Source: Rallus limicola (Eukaryota; Chordata; Aves; Gruiformes; Rallidae). From it: a stretch of 64,000 nt of DNA. The position numbers and the translations under genes are program-made. Of the stretch, positions 39,101 through 52,205 are shown one piece after another. The notes under the pieces were generated by a model. It searched no databases, was not told the DNA's origin, and saw nothing but the letters and a program-made list of their open reading frames with translations. The DNA lies in the NCBI GenBank assembly GCA_022605955.1, contig JAKCOZ010000001.1, forward strand, positions 36,510,146 to 36,574,145, read 5' to 3'. Within the stretch, counting starts at the first letter, position 1. Every line of letters starts with the position of its first letter.

Positions 39101-41604
39101 TTTTCCTGTCAGTTTAATTGATAAACTCGATCTTAATTTTAAATAAATCTTCATTTGGTGATTTGGTGATCACCATCCGCTACTCTGGCTCTGAGAACGG
39201 CCCAAAGGAGAGACCTTGTTTGCTGTGCTCTGCTCCCTTCTTGTACAATAGAAATAATCTGGCAAAAGCTTTGTTATCATGTCTGCATTCACACCAGGGA
39301 TTCTGCTGGGATAGCTGGAATAGGGCAAGTAGTTTAGGTCTCATTATCAATATTTTTGGGGGTATATGTGGAACAGTCATTATGGAAAAGGACATAAGAC
39401 TTGTTTGATTAGTGCAAGGAAGGTTCTCACAGAATAATCCACTTTGCTCTCAAAATTTAAACTCAGTGTTAGAAATCCATTTCCCAGTGACTATAACGGA
39501 ATGGCATTTCAAAGTTTTGATCATTAAAAAAAATCCTTTAGAAATTATGGTAATTCAGGAAGAAAAGTAAAGGATATGGATTGGTGATAAGGTAGAAAGA
39601 GCAGTGGTGGTTATCATGGTAGAATCAAACTTGGATAAGCACTGAAGTTTGTACTCAATAAATTGTGCTGTGTTCTCTTGCCCACTTATTTTATAAAGTA
39701 ATAAAAGAGAGAAAAAAATGATCCAACCCTGTTATAGTTATTGTCTATATTTGCCTCTACTACCTAGAGCCATTTTTCTCTTTTCTGTTTCCATGATTGT
39801 CTCTAGTCCCCCCGTACCTTCTTTTTGTTGTTTGTTTGTTTGAACAAGCCTTTTTCCCTGTTTTCTCACTTCTTTCTCTGATGTGATTGCTTATATGTAA
39901 GCTATGACAAGAAGGTTGTGCTTAGAAACTGACTGGAAATGGTTTTAAAGAGCTTCAGTATAAAAGCCTGTTCAGCTTCTGTGTGTTAATATCAAAATTA
40001 CATTAAAGCTATTTTATAAGTAGCAATGAACCTTCTTATTAGAATGAGTATTTTGACTATTGGGGAATTAACAGTAAATTCAACATTATGAAAAAGTACT
40101 GTGCATTCAGGAGAAAAACCCACAACTGTTAATATTACAATACAATTTGAAAATGTCAGCTTCTGGAGTCATGTGATTATGTGAGATTTAAATTTTCATA
40201 AAATCAACAAAATATTAACCTTGTCTTAGTAGCTATTGACAAAACCCCAAAGTTAAAGAAAGACTTGAAATTGAGAATGCCAATTATAAGGATGTATTTA
40301 AAAATAAAACACTGAGTAGTTTGGCTTGGCAGTACCACATTGTACAGAAACAAGGAATTTTGTCCAATTGATAGTAACACAACTTAAATATAAAGTGGTG
40401 GGGAGATGTTCCCATTGTGAGCTGTTAATTCCAGCAGCCTGAGAAAATGATACAGCACGATGAAATGTAGCTCATTATACTGAAGGCACGGTAAAGAAAA
40501 GGGTACTGGAATTAACTCTAAGTGGCAGGGCTGTGGCAGCAGTGCAGCTAAAATGGCAGATGGCATGGATCTTTAGTAGAGTGGATAAGGACGTGTCCGA
40601 ACTAGTGCAGTTCTGCCCTTTTGACAGTTGTTTGAATGGTTTCCTAAGAGCTTTTCTGTTTGGGGCCAAGAAATACAAGAAAAGAGGCTGAGGTGTTTCC
40701 CAAGCACGGAACAGCTGCACAGCACAAAGAGATGGAGGCAGCAGTTTGGCTCACCCATCACCAGGCTGGTCAGGCTGCTGTTGCTGATGATGACACAAAT
40801 GCTCTCATGGGACAGAACGCTTGTGTAAGCAGAGAAGGAAGGTTGTATGAACGTGATGTAGCTGCTGTCTTTGCTGTGAGGGAAGGGTTGCTGTTGTACT
40901 TCCCTCTGTAAGAGGGGCTTGCTGTCTCAGCTGGGACTTTTTAAGGCACTTGAATTTTTAAAGGACAAAAAAAGAGAATGTAACTGTAAATTTTTATGCT
41001 TTCACTTACCATGCTGTTTCTTTCCTGTGAAATTCATCAGCTTATTTGCAAAACCTTCTAACACAGTGTTTTAAGATGAAAAAATGGACACTTTTTAGTA
41101 TAGGGAATAACACAGATAGAGCACAGATTTCACTGCTGTATCTGCACTCCATTTAAAATAAAAAGTAAAAAGTAATTGTGATTAGTGTACAGAAGGATTC
41201 TCTTTTTCTCCTCAAACAATGGGAAGTAGGTCTTCTAAATAAGATGAAATAAAAGGTTTTCAGAAAAAAAGATCTTTGTGTCAAGAACCAATGATTCAAA
41301 GCATGGGCCTCATCCAAATTTAAGTGCTACTTAGAAGTATTTTTAAACAATAGATTAACGAAATAAACTTCAGTGAGCCTAGTTCTATAATTTCGTAAGT
41401 TGAAAGATTTTTTTTTTATTTTTAATAGAACCTTTAAATTATTCTGTGTACAAAGTTGAATGTTAAACATGTGTTGAATGTTGAATGCATTTAAACTCCC
41501 TTTCTGTATGCTAGAGATAAAAACAAGTATTTTGCTGCTATTCAGTCAGTTTTACAGTATAAGGACTTGCAGGTGCTGCTGGTCTCTACCATATTGAAAT
41601 GAAA

Positions 41605-41667
41605 TTTTGGGGGTTGGACTCAATGATCTCCTGAGGTCCCTTCCAATCCCTATAATTCTGTGATTTT
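41605..41667 (+). mobile_element. CR1 3' tail fragment
   Basis: GGGGTTGGACTCAATGATCT, then CCTGAGGTCCCTTCCAATCC, then ATAATTCTGTGATTTT is the canonical last 60 bases of avian CR1 in sense orientation. It is heavily 5'-truncated; the true upstream limit may be slightly earlier. Confidence 0.85.
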
Positions 41668-42399
41668 GAGCATAACATTATAGATTTGTAGCTTGTTTCA
41701 TGAACAGAGTGGGGAATCAGAATTTCAGCTCAGCTGTGGAATGAAAAAAAAAAAGTTGCGTGGGTAATTTCAGCCCATTAAGACAATGAACTTTTTTTCT
41801 TTAGATAATCTGGTGCTTTCTCCTTTGTGCCAATGTGGGTTTTTTTGCAAAATTCTTGTGCCTGTAGCTGTTGGTCACTGTTGGGAATACTGTATTTTTC
41901 TAACAGGACAGATTTGTGTCTGTGTGGATTAGATAGCAGAGCTTTCTTCTGAATTGTTTGAGCAGCTTATGCTTTGCTTCCTTTCAGGAAACTAAGTGTA
42001 TCGTTACCACAGGAAGCTTGGTCTTTACCAGGCACAGTAAAGCACAGTCTTTACCAGACTTCTGCACTGCTCTAAGGGATGTGTGTGTGAGCAGGAGGCA
42101 AAAACTCATTTAGCATATTTATTTTTTTTTTACTATATTGAATTTGTGTAAAAGGGGTCATGTACGAAAGCTTGACCAGAATGGATGCGTTTACCCAGCT
42201 ATCAGAAAGAGGACTTCCTAGAGGATTTTGGCAGAATACAGTAAATAAGGAGTAAAAAATATTTTCCTTTGTGCTAAATATCTGTGACAATGATTATGTT
42301 AAGCACAGTCAGCTTTGAATTGAGCACACAAATCTCTTATTTGATTAATTTGTACATTCTGAAATATAACATTGCCATTCCCTTTAGCATATGAAACTA

Positions 42400-42445
42400 C
42401 TGAGGTCTTTTTCAACCAAAATGATTCCGTGGTTCTGTGATTCTA
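42400..42445 (+). mobile_element. CR1 3' tail fragment, diverged
   Basis: GAGGTCTTTTTCAACC, then AAAATGATTCCGTGGTTC, then TGTGATTCT matches the end of CR1 in sense orientation. Less than 50 bp is left, consistent with extreme 5' truncation. Confidence 0.7.
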
Positions 42446-43913
42446 CTGGTTTAGTATAAAACAAAGTAAAGCTGCTTGTGGGGTGGGGAAGGGGAAAGAC
42501 AGCAAACTCTGATGTAGAGATGCAGCCTTTAGTGCATGGTTCCTTGTAATTTTGAATCTAGGAAAGGGGAAAAAAAAGAGATAATTTAGGTTTTTCAGGG
42601 ACTGATAAAAGGACCTTTCAAAGTGGATTCTCTGGAAGCTGATTTGTACAGCGTGCACAAAAACCGTTTGGGTGAGGTTGTACCATGTCTCTTCAAGGCA
42701 TACCAAACCAGTTGAAAAAAAGATAAAGACTTCTCATTTTTGGGTTGTCCTGATCCCAAGCTGGTTCTTTAGTGGCATAAAGCAGCCCAAGAGCTAGCTT
42801 TGGTTTTGGCAGGTCTGCCTGAACTCTATGTGTGACTCAAAATCCTTCGGTGACCTGGGTTCCTGAGTGCTTTAGGATGGGGAAGTTCTGCTCACCCAGC
42901 ATAGCAGCCAGGTGGATTGATGATGGAAGGGTCCTGTGCCCATCTCCTAGACCCTGCTTGCTGTGAGGGAACTGCTGTACCTGAAGGACATCTGTAGCAG
43001 AGATTAACCCTGTTTAATGTTTTCCATGAAGATACATATTACTTCTCTTTCTCCTCACATTTTGCTTTTTGAGGCTGGGGAAATAGATGGACACTTGCTG
43101 CGCTCTCTTCTACGTTTCCAAATATTTTTTCTCCTACTGACAAAGACTCTCTTAACTTTCCAGCCAGCATAAAGACTAGCCAGGTCATTCAAAGTTATTG
43201 TTCTGGACCTCAAGTCCTCACCCTGCTTTCTGACAAAGAATTTCCATTTTCCATCATGGCACTGTTGCTTGGTCTGGCTGATTTTTGTCCTGAGCTCCAG
43301 GAGTATCTTTGACCTTGAGCAGAAAGGGAACTGTTGCTTCAACTCTAGAGCACTGTGTAGATGTAATGTGTTTATTTTTGTTTTGTTTCATTGCTTATCA
43401 GTTAGTGCTTTATTGTTCAATTCTTTTCTTACTTGTAAAATTTGTAACAAATACCTCATCTGTAGTGGGATTTAACTTCTGAATGTTCTTCCCAACTCTT
43501 TTCTGCCCTCAGACTGAAGTGGCTCAGCTCACTATGTAATTTTTTCCCCTTTCTTTCTCTTTCCCCTCCAGTGCTGTCTTCTTCTGGGTCGTTGCTATCT
43601 ACTCTTTTCTCCTTTGATGTTTTTGCTCTACTACTGTTTTTAATAATGTAAACCCCCAAGTTTTAGCCTGTTCCTTGTAGTTACTGCCCATTTGTTTCTC
43701 CTGTTCCATTTTCCTTGCAGCTGTGTTTTCTCTTTCTGGTGCTTGACATCTGCCGATGCCAAACTCAGCATCAGCTCTAGGTTGCTAGAAAGAATAGAAG
43801 AGAGAAAATAAGTGCAGGAAAGTGATCAGAAACTCAGGTATCAATGTATGCATTGCTACTACTGTGTTTTCCTGCTACCTTTTTACATTAACCTTTTTAC
43901 ATACCTCTTCACA

Positions 43914-44193
43914 TTCCTGGTGAGACTGCACCTGGAATATTGTGTCCAGTTCTGGGCCCCTCAGTTCAAGAAGGACATAGAACTCCTTGAGAGAGCCCAG
44001 CACAGGGCCAACAAGATGGTTAAGGGAGTGGAACACTTTCCTTATGAGGAAAGGCTGAGGGAGCTGGGCCTCTTTAGCTTGGAGAAGAGAAGGCTGAGGG
44101 GTGACCTTATTAATGTTTATAAATATGTAAAGGGCAAGAGTCATAAGGACAGAGTCAGGATCTTCTCTGTGATGGCCAGTGCTACGATAAGGG
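43914..44193 (+). mobile_element. Outer CR1 LINE, 5' part (ORF2 C-terminus), split by an insertion
   Basis: Sense-strand CR1 ORF2 end. The frame reads [19 protein letters not shown] followed by [16 protein letters not shown] and [20 protein letters not shown], the conserved C-terminal block of CR1 reverse transcriptase proteins. It stops being CR1-collinear at 44193, where a second CR1 begins. The collinear remainder resumes at about 44650. No RT catalytic core is present, so this is a 5'-truncated dead copy. Confidence 0.9.
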
Positions 44194-44648
44194 ACGTTGA
44201 GATGCATGTCCATAGAAGGGCAACAAAGCTGGTGAAGGGTTTGGAGAACAAGTCCTATGAGGAGTGGCTGAGGGAACTGGGGCTTTTTAGTCTTAAGAAA
44301 AAGAGTCTACCCGGAGACCTCATTGATCCCTACAACTACCTGCAAGGAGGATGTACAGAGGTGGGGGGCCCTCTCCTCCCTCAGGTAACAAGTGATAGGA
44401 TGATAGGAAATGGTTTCAAATTGCACCAGGGGAGATTTAGGCTAGAGAGCAGGAAGAATTTATTTACTGAAAGGGTTGTGAAACAGGCTGCCCAGGGAGG
44501 TGGTGGAGTCACCATCCCTGGAGGTGTTTAAAAGGTGTGTAGATATTGTGCTTGGCAACATGGTCTGTAGGTGGACTAAGCAGGGTTAGGCTGCAGTTGG
44601 ACTTTGTGGTCTTAAAGGTCTCTTACAACCTAAGTGATTCTATGATTC
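44194..44648 (+). mobile_element. Inner CR1 LINE nested in the outer CR1
   Basis: A second, differently diverged CR1 3' end (about 455 bp) repeats the block present in the outer copy ([19 protein letters not shown], then [18 protein letters not shown]). It runs to a typical tail ending GTGATTCTATGATTCT. It is flanked by TAAGGG at 44188-44193 and again at 44649-44654, consistent with a short target duplication. The frame of the outer copy happens to run into it, giving a hybrid open frame of about 240 codons (to 44531) that is not a gene. Confidence 0.85.
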
Positions 44649-44895
44649 TAAGGGGCAACGGGCGCAAACTGGAGCATAGGAAGTCCCATGTGAATATAAG
44701 GAGAAACTTTTTCACTGTGAGGGTGAGGGAGCACTGGAACAGGCTGCCCAGAGAGGTTGTGGAGTCTCCTTTGGAGACATTCAAACCTGTCTGGATGCGT
44801 TACTGTGCAATTTAGTCTAGGTGATCCTGCTCTGGTTGGACTAGATGATCTTTTGAGGTCCCTTCCAGCTCCTAACATTCTGTGATTCTGTGATC
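44649..44895 (+). mobile_element. Outer CR1 LINE, 3' part
   Basis: This resumes the outer CR1 at the point where the 5' part broke off: GGGGCAACGGGCGCAAACTG follows GATAAGGG in family order. It then encodes the ORF end ([20 protein letters not shown]) and finishes with a canonical tail ending CATTCTGTGATTCTGTGA. The outer element therefore predates the inner insertion. Confidence 0.88.
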
Positions 44896-46217
44896 ACTTT
44901 TTCTTTTTGCTGTTGTTTTTACCTCTATTTTTTTTTATTGCATCTTGTTAGCTTTGTTAAGTGTAGCATTAGGTGTTACTTAAAATTATGGAGATGACAA
45001 AAGACAGAGCACTGAGAGCAGGGTGTAAGATGCACATTTAAATTTAAGCAATTTTTGGAGTCTTCTAAGATTCTGTCACTTGTGTGAGTGGAGGACTAGT
45101 AATCAAGGGAGCAGTGAACTTTAAGGGAATTGCTCATTCCAAGCATTTGCCTTCATGTTCTTTTTTAAACAATGTACATGGAGATTTTTTGTGTATTTCT
45201 ATGTGTTTACCTGAACACTGTGACGTCATCATCTGAAAAATCAGTATCTGTGGCCAGTAGAGAATAAACTTGACCTTTTGAATATTTTCTAACTCAAAGG
45301 AGAATGGTTAGGTCTAGGTTTAGAACCTACTTGCCTCGCCATGCTCTCTTACTGCAGTGAAACATTGTCTAGATTGTCAGTGGGTGTTGAGGTTTTTAGG
45401 GAGGGAGCAGGAGGTGGTAGAGCCCAGAGAACCTGTTTGTGCACTTGCCCGGGTTATGGCTGTTAATGACATTGAGGTTATCTCTCCTGTCTGGTACATC
45501 CTGCTGGGTCGCTTATGAAGCAATAGCCAGCAAGCGGTATCCTGTTATTTGTAGCTTCTCTTTGATGTTTGTTATTTGATTTGGGAACAAGTAACACAAT
45601 GGTGAGGGGCATCAAAACTGTTCCAAATATCTGACTTAATGCCTTAAGTTCCATGGGACACCAGTGTGTCTTTATGCAGTGGTATAACCATATGTTGTAA
45701 TAGGTACTAATTACATAACTGATGTAATTGACACACCAACAGCTTGGATTACTTTTTTACATCTAGTAGTTAATTAATCTTCCTATCAATATCAGAGCTC
45801 CAGAAGCGAAGCACTCTTCTTTAGTGAGGTGGGATTGTATTGGGCTTGCACCCCATTGTAACCTCTAGAGTTTGGGCAACTGTATTCACATTTACTAAAT
45901 TACCAATTATTTCTCTTTAAAAATTAGATCACTTTAAAATTAACAAAAAGCCTAATCCTCTGATTTTTAAGCCATGGTGCATTATAAAGAAAGTTTTAAC
46001 AATAACAACAGGAACAAAAATCAAGTAGATCATTATCCACCTTAAGATGTTACCGATGTAGAAAACACGGGAAGAAATAGCTAGGCATTTCACATTAAAC
46101 TGAAAAAAAAACCACTAACCTTCAGAATTAATCAATTACTGAGCAAAACACCATGAAATGCTGGAATGGTAACCATAAGTTAACTTGCCATTGCACACAA
46201 CTGTATGAGGAAAAAAA

Positions 46218-47070
46218 TCACAGAATCACAATCTTGGAAAAGACCTTCAAGATCATCAAGTCCAACCAATCCCATCCTAAGCTAAACCATATCCCTAAGT
46301 ACCTCATCTACCCTTTTTTTAAACACATCCAGGGATGGTGACTCAACCACATCCCTGGGCAGCCTGTTCCAGGCCCTGACAACTCTTTCAGTAAAAATTT
46401 TTTTTCTAATGTCCAATCTAAACCTGCCCTGGCACAGCTTTGTGCCATTTCCCCTTGTCCTACCACCTGTCACCTGGCTGAAGAGACCATCACCCACCTA
46501 TCTACAACCTCCCTTCAAGTAGTTATAGGTGGTGATGAGGTCTCCCCTCAGCCTCCTCTTCTCCAGGCTAAACAGCCCCAGCTCCCTCAGCCGTTCCTCA
46601 CATGATTTGCCCTCCAGCCCCTTCACCAGCCTGGTTGCCCTTCTCTGGACTTGCTCAAGGACCTCAGTGTCCTTCTTATGGTGAGGACCCCAGAACTGAA
46701 CACAGTACTCAAGGTGCGGCCTCACCAATGCTGACTACAGGGGCACAATTACTTCCCTAGACCTACTGGCCATGCTGTTTCTGATACAAGCCAAGATGCC
46801 ATTGGCCTTCTTGGCCGCCTGAGCACACTGCTGACTCATATTCAGCCTGCAGTTAACCAACACTCCCAGGTCCTTCTCTGCCAGCCAGCTCTCCAGCCAT
46901 CTCCCCCAAGCCTGTAGCACTGCATGGGGTTGTTATGTCCCCTGTGCAGCACTCTACACTTGGCCTTGTTAAACTTCATCCCATTGGTCTCAGCCCATCC
47001 ATACAGTCTGTTCAGATCCCTCTGAAGAGCCTCCCACTGGACACTATTCATATAACTGGCATGTAGCTGT
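46218..47070 (-). mobile_element. CR1 LINE, antisense, about 850 bp
   Basis: On the minus strand, from 5' to 3': [20 protein letters not shown], then [20 protein letters not shown], then [19 protein letters not shown], then [20 protein letters not shown], then a 3' tail beginning (plus strand) TCACAGAATCACAATCTTGG. There is one frameshift near 46900, a stop near 46730 where the family has Tyr ([16 protein letters not shown]), and a stop near 46498. The RT core lies upstream of what was copied. Non-functional, antisense to MDFIC in intron 2. Confidence 0.9.
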
Positions 47071-47375
47071 AAAGGAGAAGTAATTAGTTTTCTAGCTCTA
47101 ACATTGTCTGACCTACCATTTCTGAATGTTTCCATTTCAAAGTGACAATCCTCAAAATGACTGCTCTAGGCAGAGATGTTTTAGCAACAGATTTTTAGAC
47201 CTAATTGAGTTGAAAAGTATATGCCCAAGAGTCACTCTAAGATACCTTGTTTATATACTCTTGTACATAAGATTCTCTTTTTCTTTTTTTTTTTTTTGTG
47301 CAATAAAAATGGTACCTAAGTGTTGCAAGTGAAAAACTTGCAGTAATATTCCCATTTTGGAACACAACTTTATTA

Positions 47376-47720
47376 TCACAGAATCACAGAATATCCTGAA
47401 TTAGAAGGGATCCATAAGGATCATCAAGTCCATCTCCTTGCTCCACACAGGGCCAGGCAAGTCAGAGCATGTGACTGAGCGCATTGTCCAGATGCTTCTT
47501 CAACTCAGTCAAGCTCAGTGCTGTGACCACTTCCCGGGGAGCCTGTTCCAGTGCCTGACCACCCTCTCAGTGAAGAACCTCTTACTAATATCCAACTTAA
47601 ACCTCCTGTGTTGCAGCTTTATGCTGCTCCCTTGGGTTTTATCGCAGGTCACCAAAGGGAAGGCACCAAGGATTAGCACCTGTCCCTTCGTTCCCCCTCG
47701 TCAGGAAGCCAGTATAGAAG
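47376..47720 (-). mobile_element. CR1 3' end fragment, antisense
   Basis: The plus strand starts TCACAGAATCACAGAATATC and continues GAGCCTGTTCCAGTGCCTGA and CCACCCTCTCAGTGAAGAAC, all standard reverse-complement CR1 blocks. Only the ORF end and 3' UTR remain. A 148-codon plus-strand open frame at 47438-47884 is antisense noise over this element. Confidence 0.85.
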
Positions 47721-50700
47721 TTTATTCCCCAGGTGTCTGGGTGCTTGTTACCTACAATGTCCTGTTTGGTGTTTGGCTCTTCTCTTGGGTTTTTTGTGGC
47801 AAACTTCTGCTGCTTGTTCTCAAGAAATTAAAAACTCTGTGCTACAGTAAGAACCATATTCCGCTTTTAGTAGATGTGGCTTAACAATCATTGCATTATG
47901 TGTATCATCTTTCTTCCTAACTGTATAGTGATCTAGCAAGAATTTCCAAATCATCTTCAAAGTTTATCATAGATGCCAATCTTTTCAGTCTCACAAATCA
48001 ATGCTAATGATGGCAAGATTTCTATATGATAAAGAAGGAGAATTTACTGATGATCTATGGTAATTAGAAGACAAAAGGATATTTGGATTTTGCGGTAATT
48101 GCTAAAAGATAGGTAATTAAAAAAATATTAAGGGATTTACTCAGTTTAGCAATGATTAAGAATTTGCTGCTGCTATCATTAGAAAAAATCAGCAGGCATT
48201 TCTTCATTTTGCAAAATCACTTCAGGAAAGAGGATTTGTAAATAGAGAAATTCACTCCACATTTTCAGTGGGAATGCCTATCAACTTTGTAAACCTCTGG
48301 CTACCAGCCCCTTTCATGCTTCCCTGTGGTAACTGCTTCTTTCTGGGTACGTCAAAGACAGCTTTTATACAATTCCTGCAGCCCTTCAAACGGCGTGTAA
48401 GGTCCTGCAGTGCTTCCAAAGGAAGGCACTGCGGGTGTCTCTGCACAGATGTAAGAGTACTCTTGGCACCTTCTCGTGCACTTGCGTCGCCTTCTCAACC
48501 CATAAGCGCACATGCACACATGCGTTTGCCATTCTCCTCAGCCCTTCACTGACTGAGAGCCGATGGGATAAAGGTGTCTTTTCCCTTTGTCCCCTGCCAG
48601 CCCCATTTCTATTATACCTGGTGTTCCCTGGATGTGTTCTCAGACATATTATAACAAAGTGTTCTCAGTGTGGGTCCTGTAAAACTCGTACCAGCAATTT
48701 TACTACAGTATTTTCATTACAAAGGACATCCTGTTTCATAATAATATATTGTATTCATTTTGAAGATGTCCTCATGTCTTACAAGAAGCAATTCTAAAAA
48801 GCTGGTTGATGCTGTTAGTTGGTACTTTGTTTTCCTTGTAAAGTCAGCATGGTATAAAAAATTCAGTGTAAAAAATTGATTTTTAAAGATAGATTGTACC
48901 TTGATGGTACCTTGTTATTTAGTTAATGTATGCCTTCTGTGATATGGAAGCTGCAGTATATGCTATTTATGTCCTAGAAAATATTCAAAAATAATTGCTG
49001 ACAAAAGCCACTTCACAGGTTGACTCAGAGGTACATCTTGTAATCTGAATGTTAATATTCTGGATAGCTAGGCATAGAAAACTATTGATGTAGTTTGAAG
49101 ATCCACATAGAGACTAGTCAGTATTTTGGATAGAAACGTGTGGGGGGAGAAGGTTTGAGATAGTTGAGTTCTCCCAGCTTCACCAAAATGTTTTGCTTAT
49201 TAAACATATGAATGCATACAATTTATAATATTTCTGAAAAGGTAAAGATTTTTTGCTAGTCAGTTTGAAATATTTCCTTTTATATCTCAGGAGTTTATGT
49301 CTTTTCCAGAAGCAATCCAGAAGAATCCAGGCGGCTCCTGGTTTTACTGTGCAATCCATGACTATCTGTCATATGCTTTATTTTTCCTCTCAAGCTTAGG
49401 TCTGTGCCACAAAGAAGTACTGACAAAAAACCAGAGGCCTGATTCTTACCTCCCTTGCATGTGATCCCTTCCATGTGGTCCATGCAGAGGGAGCAGGAGC
49501 AGCTACCACTGAGATCAAACAGTTTCCGAAGCTCAAATTAGTGTGTAGATCATGCCTTTCAACATTAATGGACGCAAGCAGGACTTCTGTATTTCCTAAA
49601 AATTGTTCATCCTTGTCTTGTGGTTGCAACTGTTTTGGGAGGCAGACAAGTGTCTAGGATATTTTTAACTGAAACGATACTTTGTATTTTTGCAATATTT
49701 GAAAATGCCAAAGGTTGTATTTTTTTTACACCCAGGAGTTGTGCATTTTTATTCCTCCCTAGTCCACCTGAAAAAATACTGCTTCTGTGGCCTGATCTGA
49801 TGTCATAAATGAAGAAAAACAGCATTTTTACCTCTCTGGGTGTGCAGTCAGATGACCCAGGCTATAAACTGGAAAGTATTTTTTTCCATCAGTGGCATTG
49901 GCCAGGGCTAGCAAACTCCACGGGCATCTGTATCAGCTGCCTTGGAATTGCTTTTGATGTGATTAGGCTACTAATTAGCTGTCTCAATTCTTCTCTCCCT
50001 CCTGATGTTTTCTTTTGATTCACTTTGACTCTAAGGAGTCTGTATTCTATGTATATTTGTTTTTGTATTTTGTCTAAAATCCCTACTGATAGCTTAGACT
50101 GTCCTCTTTTGGTTGAGTTTCCCTGTGTTGACATACATTTGTCTGTTAAACGCACACATCAGGATTCTTCTCCTAAGAATAGTTATAATTTTGCAAGGTG
50201 TAAACAATATATTGTGGGCTAGCATGGATAGATGTGCATACTCATTTAAACTGCATTATACAGTCTGAACGAGAATGCACATCGCTACTTTCAAACCATC
50301 AGAACCATAGTAAATGTTTAGTACTTGAATATTTATTCACCAGATAGTAACAATTAAATTATTATGTAAAGTCAGTGAAATAACAGCAGAAGTTATTGTA
50401 TTAAGGCCCACTTTGCAAGGAAACCAATGACAAGGAAGCAGTGAAACACACTAATAGATTATATGCTATAGCAATATATTGCCTTTTTATTGCTTTTCCA
50501 CAGGCAGCAGATTCATGTATAGTTATTACTAGCTACATTATCTGCTAGTTTTCTATCAAAAAAGATTCAGTCTATTGAATCATTAATCCAATATTTATCA
50601 TTCTTATTGAAAATCCACTAGTGTTAGCACTGTATAAAATATTGACTTAAATCTACTGGTTTTGCTAAAGATTAAAAACATATTAACCTAAAAAGCACAG

Positions 50701-51405
50701 TATTTCTTAGGACATTTGAAACTATTCATTGTGCATGTTTGAAATGACAATATTTCTGTGTTGTGTGAGGAATTATTTTTTATTTAAATCTTTAACATAT
50801 AGTAAGTGACCAGTGCCATCCTGATTTGAAGATGCTGAATGTTCATCCAACTCATATTTGAAATTTTGATGTGTATTGCATTAGTTACTGAATATCAAGA
50901 ATAAAATTTTTGCTCATACATGGAGTGTAAAATGGGATCTTTTGTAGCAGCACACGGCCTGTTTAGAATGATATAACAGGCGCTGAATGTTCACATATCA
51001 AACAAAATGCCATCTTTCTGTAGAAAAGAGGTGTCAAAAAGTTTCTTTGTACCTTTAACGCATGTGATTATGTAGTACAAAATGCAGAGTTTGTAAAATT
51101 TCTTGAATATACAGGCAAAAAATGAATAATTCAAAACAACTCATAAGTTCTACATTCTATTGTATCTTTTATAACGCAGGCAGAAGATAGCATTGTGTTC
51201 CCAGTAGAGCTGAATTTGCACAAGTTACACCTCTGAAAATGCCAGATGGTCTATGGTCTACTTTTGAGAGCTGTCACATATGTAAAGATTTGAAAAAAGA
51301 AAGACAGCTGAATGAGAGCAGTGGATCATTAAAGAGAGAGTGAGAGTCCCTGGGTATCACTGTGTTTTAAGAAGCATTGTGTCGTTCCCCATATTACACC
51401 TTTTC

Positions 51406-51423
51406 TTTTTTTTTTTTTTTTTT
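51406..51423. repeat. Poly(T) tract, 18 bases
   Basis: Uninterrupted T run in intron 2, with no attached element recognised. Confidence 0.9.
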
Positions 51424-52205
51424 AAGATATACACAACCTTTAAAAAATAAGGTAAAAATATTTCTGTTTTAAACTGAGTAGTTGTGGCTTCATCTTGGAA
51501 CTGTCAATTTCTTTTGTTCTTTATGCTAGAATGCGGTCATATGGTTCCTAATTGGTTTCAAGTGTGTTTTAACCATAAGATTCAAGTCTCCCTAGTGCAA
51601 AATTATCAATAAAGTTAAAATAAATTTAAATTGAGATAACTAATCCATTTGGGGTTTTATTCCATTTTGATTTGACCTGCGTATCACATGTGAATACTGT
51701 AAAGCCAGTCAGCTAAAAAGTTGTATGTTAATGCTAAAAGATTGAAGTAAGAGTACTTTGGGAACAGGATTATTTAATAAAAAAAAAAATAAAAAAATTA
51801 AAGAACCCCAAACCTCCTCAAACCCTTAGAAAATATAATAATAAAAGCAAAAATATATAACTGCTTAGATTTCTCAAGACTTCGCATTCACACACATTAT
51901 GATAGAAGCACAACTAATTTTGAAGATTGAATTTTGGATCATGTGTCAAGTCACTGCATAGTAGCAAAGCACCAAGATTACACAAACAATTGTAAGCTGC
52001 CACCACCAATTTAGCTAGCTTGGAAAAGGTCATAACTGTCAGTTCTAGAAACCTGTGTGTCCACATATACAGAATTTTTAGTATAGTCTATTGCTTTTAT
52101 TTATTGAGGAAGTTTAACCCCTCCCCGGTAATTCCAGATTGTTGGTGAAACTGCATGAATCCAGAGTTGGAAATCACAGGCAGCTCAGTGTAAGGAAACA
52201 CAGAT

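Noticed and set aside
43812..44531. 239-codon plus-strand open frame
   Set aside because: It is made of the C-terminal ORF2 parts of two nested CR1 copies joined by chance in one frame; it is not a host gene.
47438..47884. 148-codon plus-strand open frame
   Set aside because: It is antisense to a CR1 3' end and runs on into intron sequence; no coding signature.
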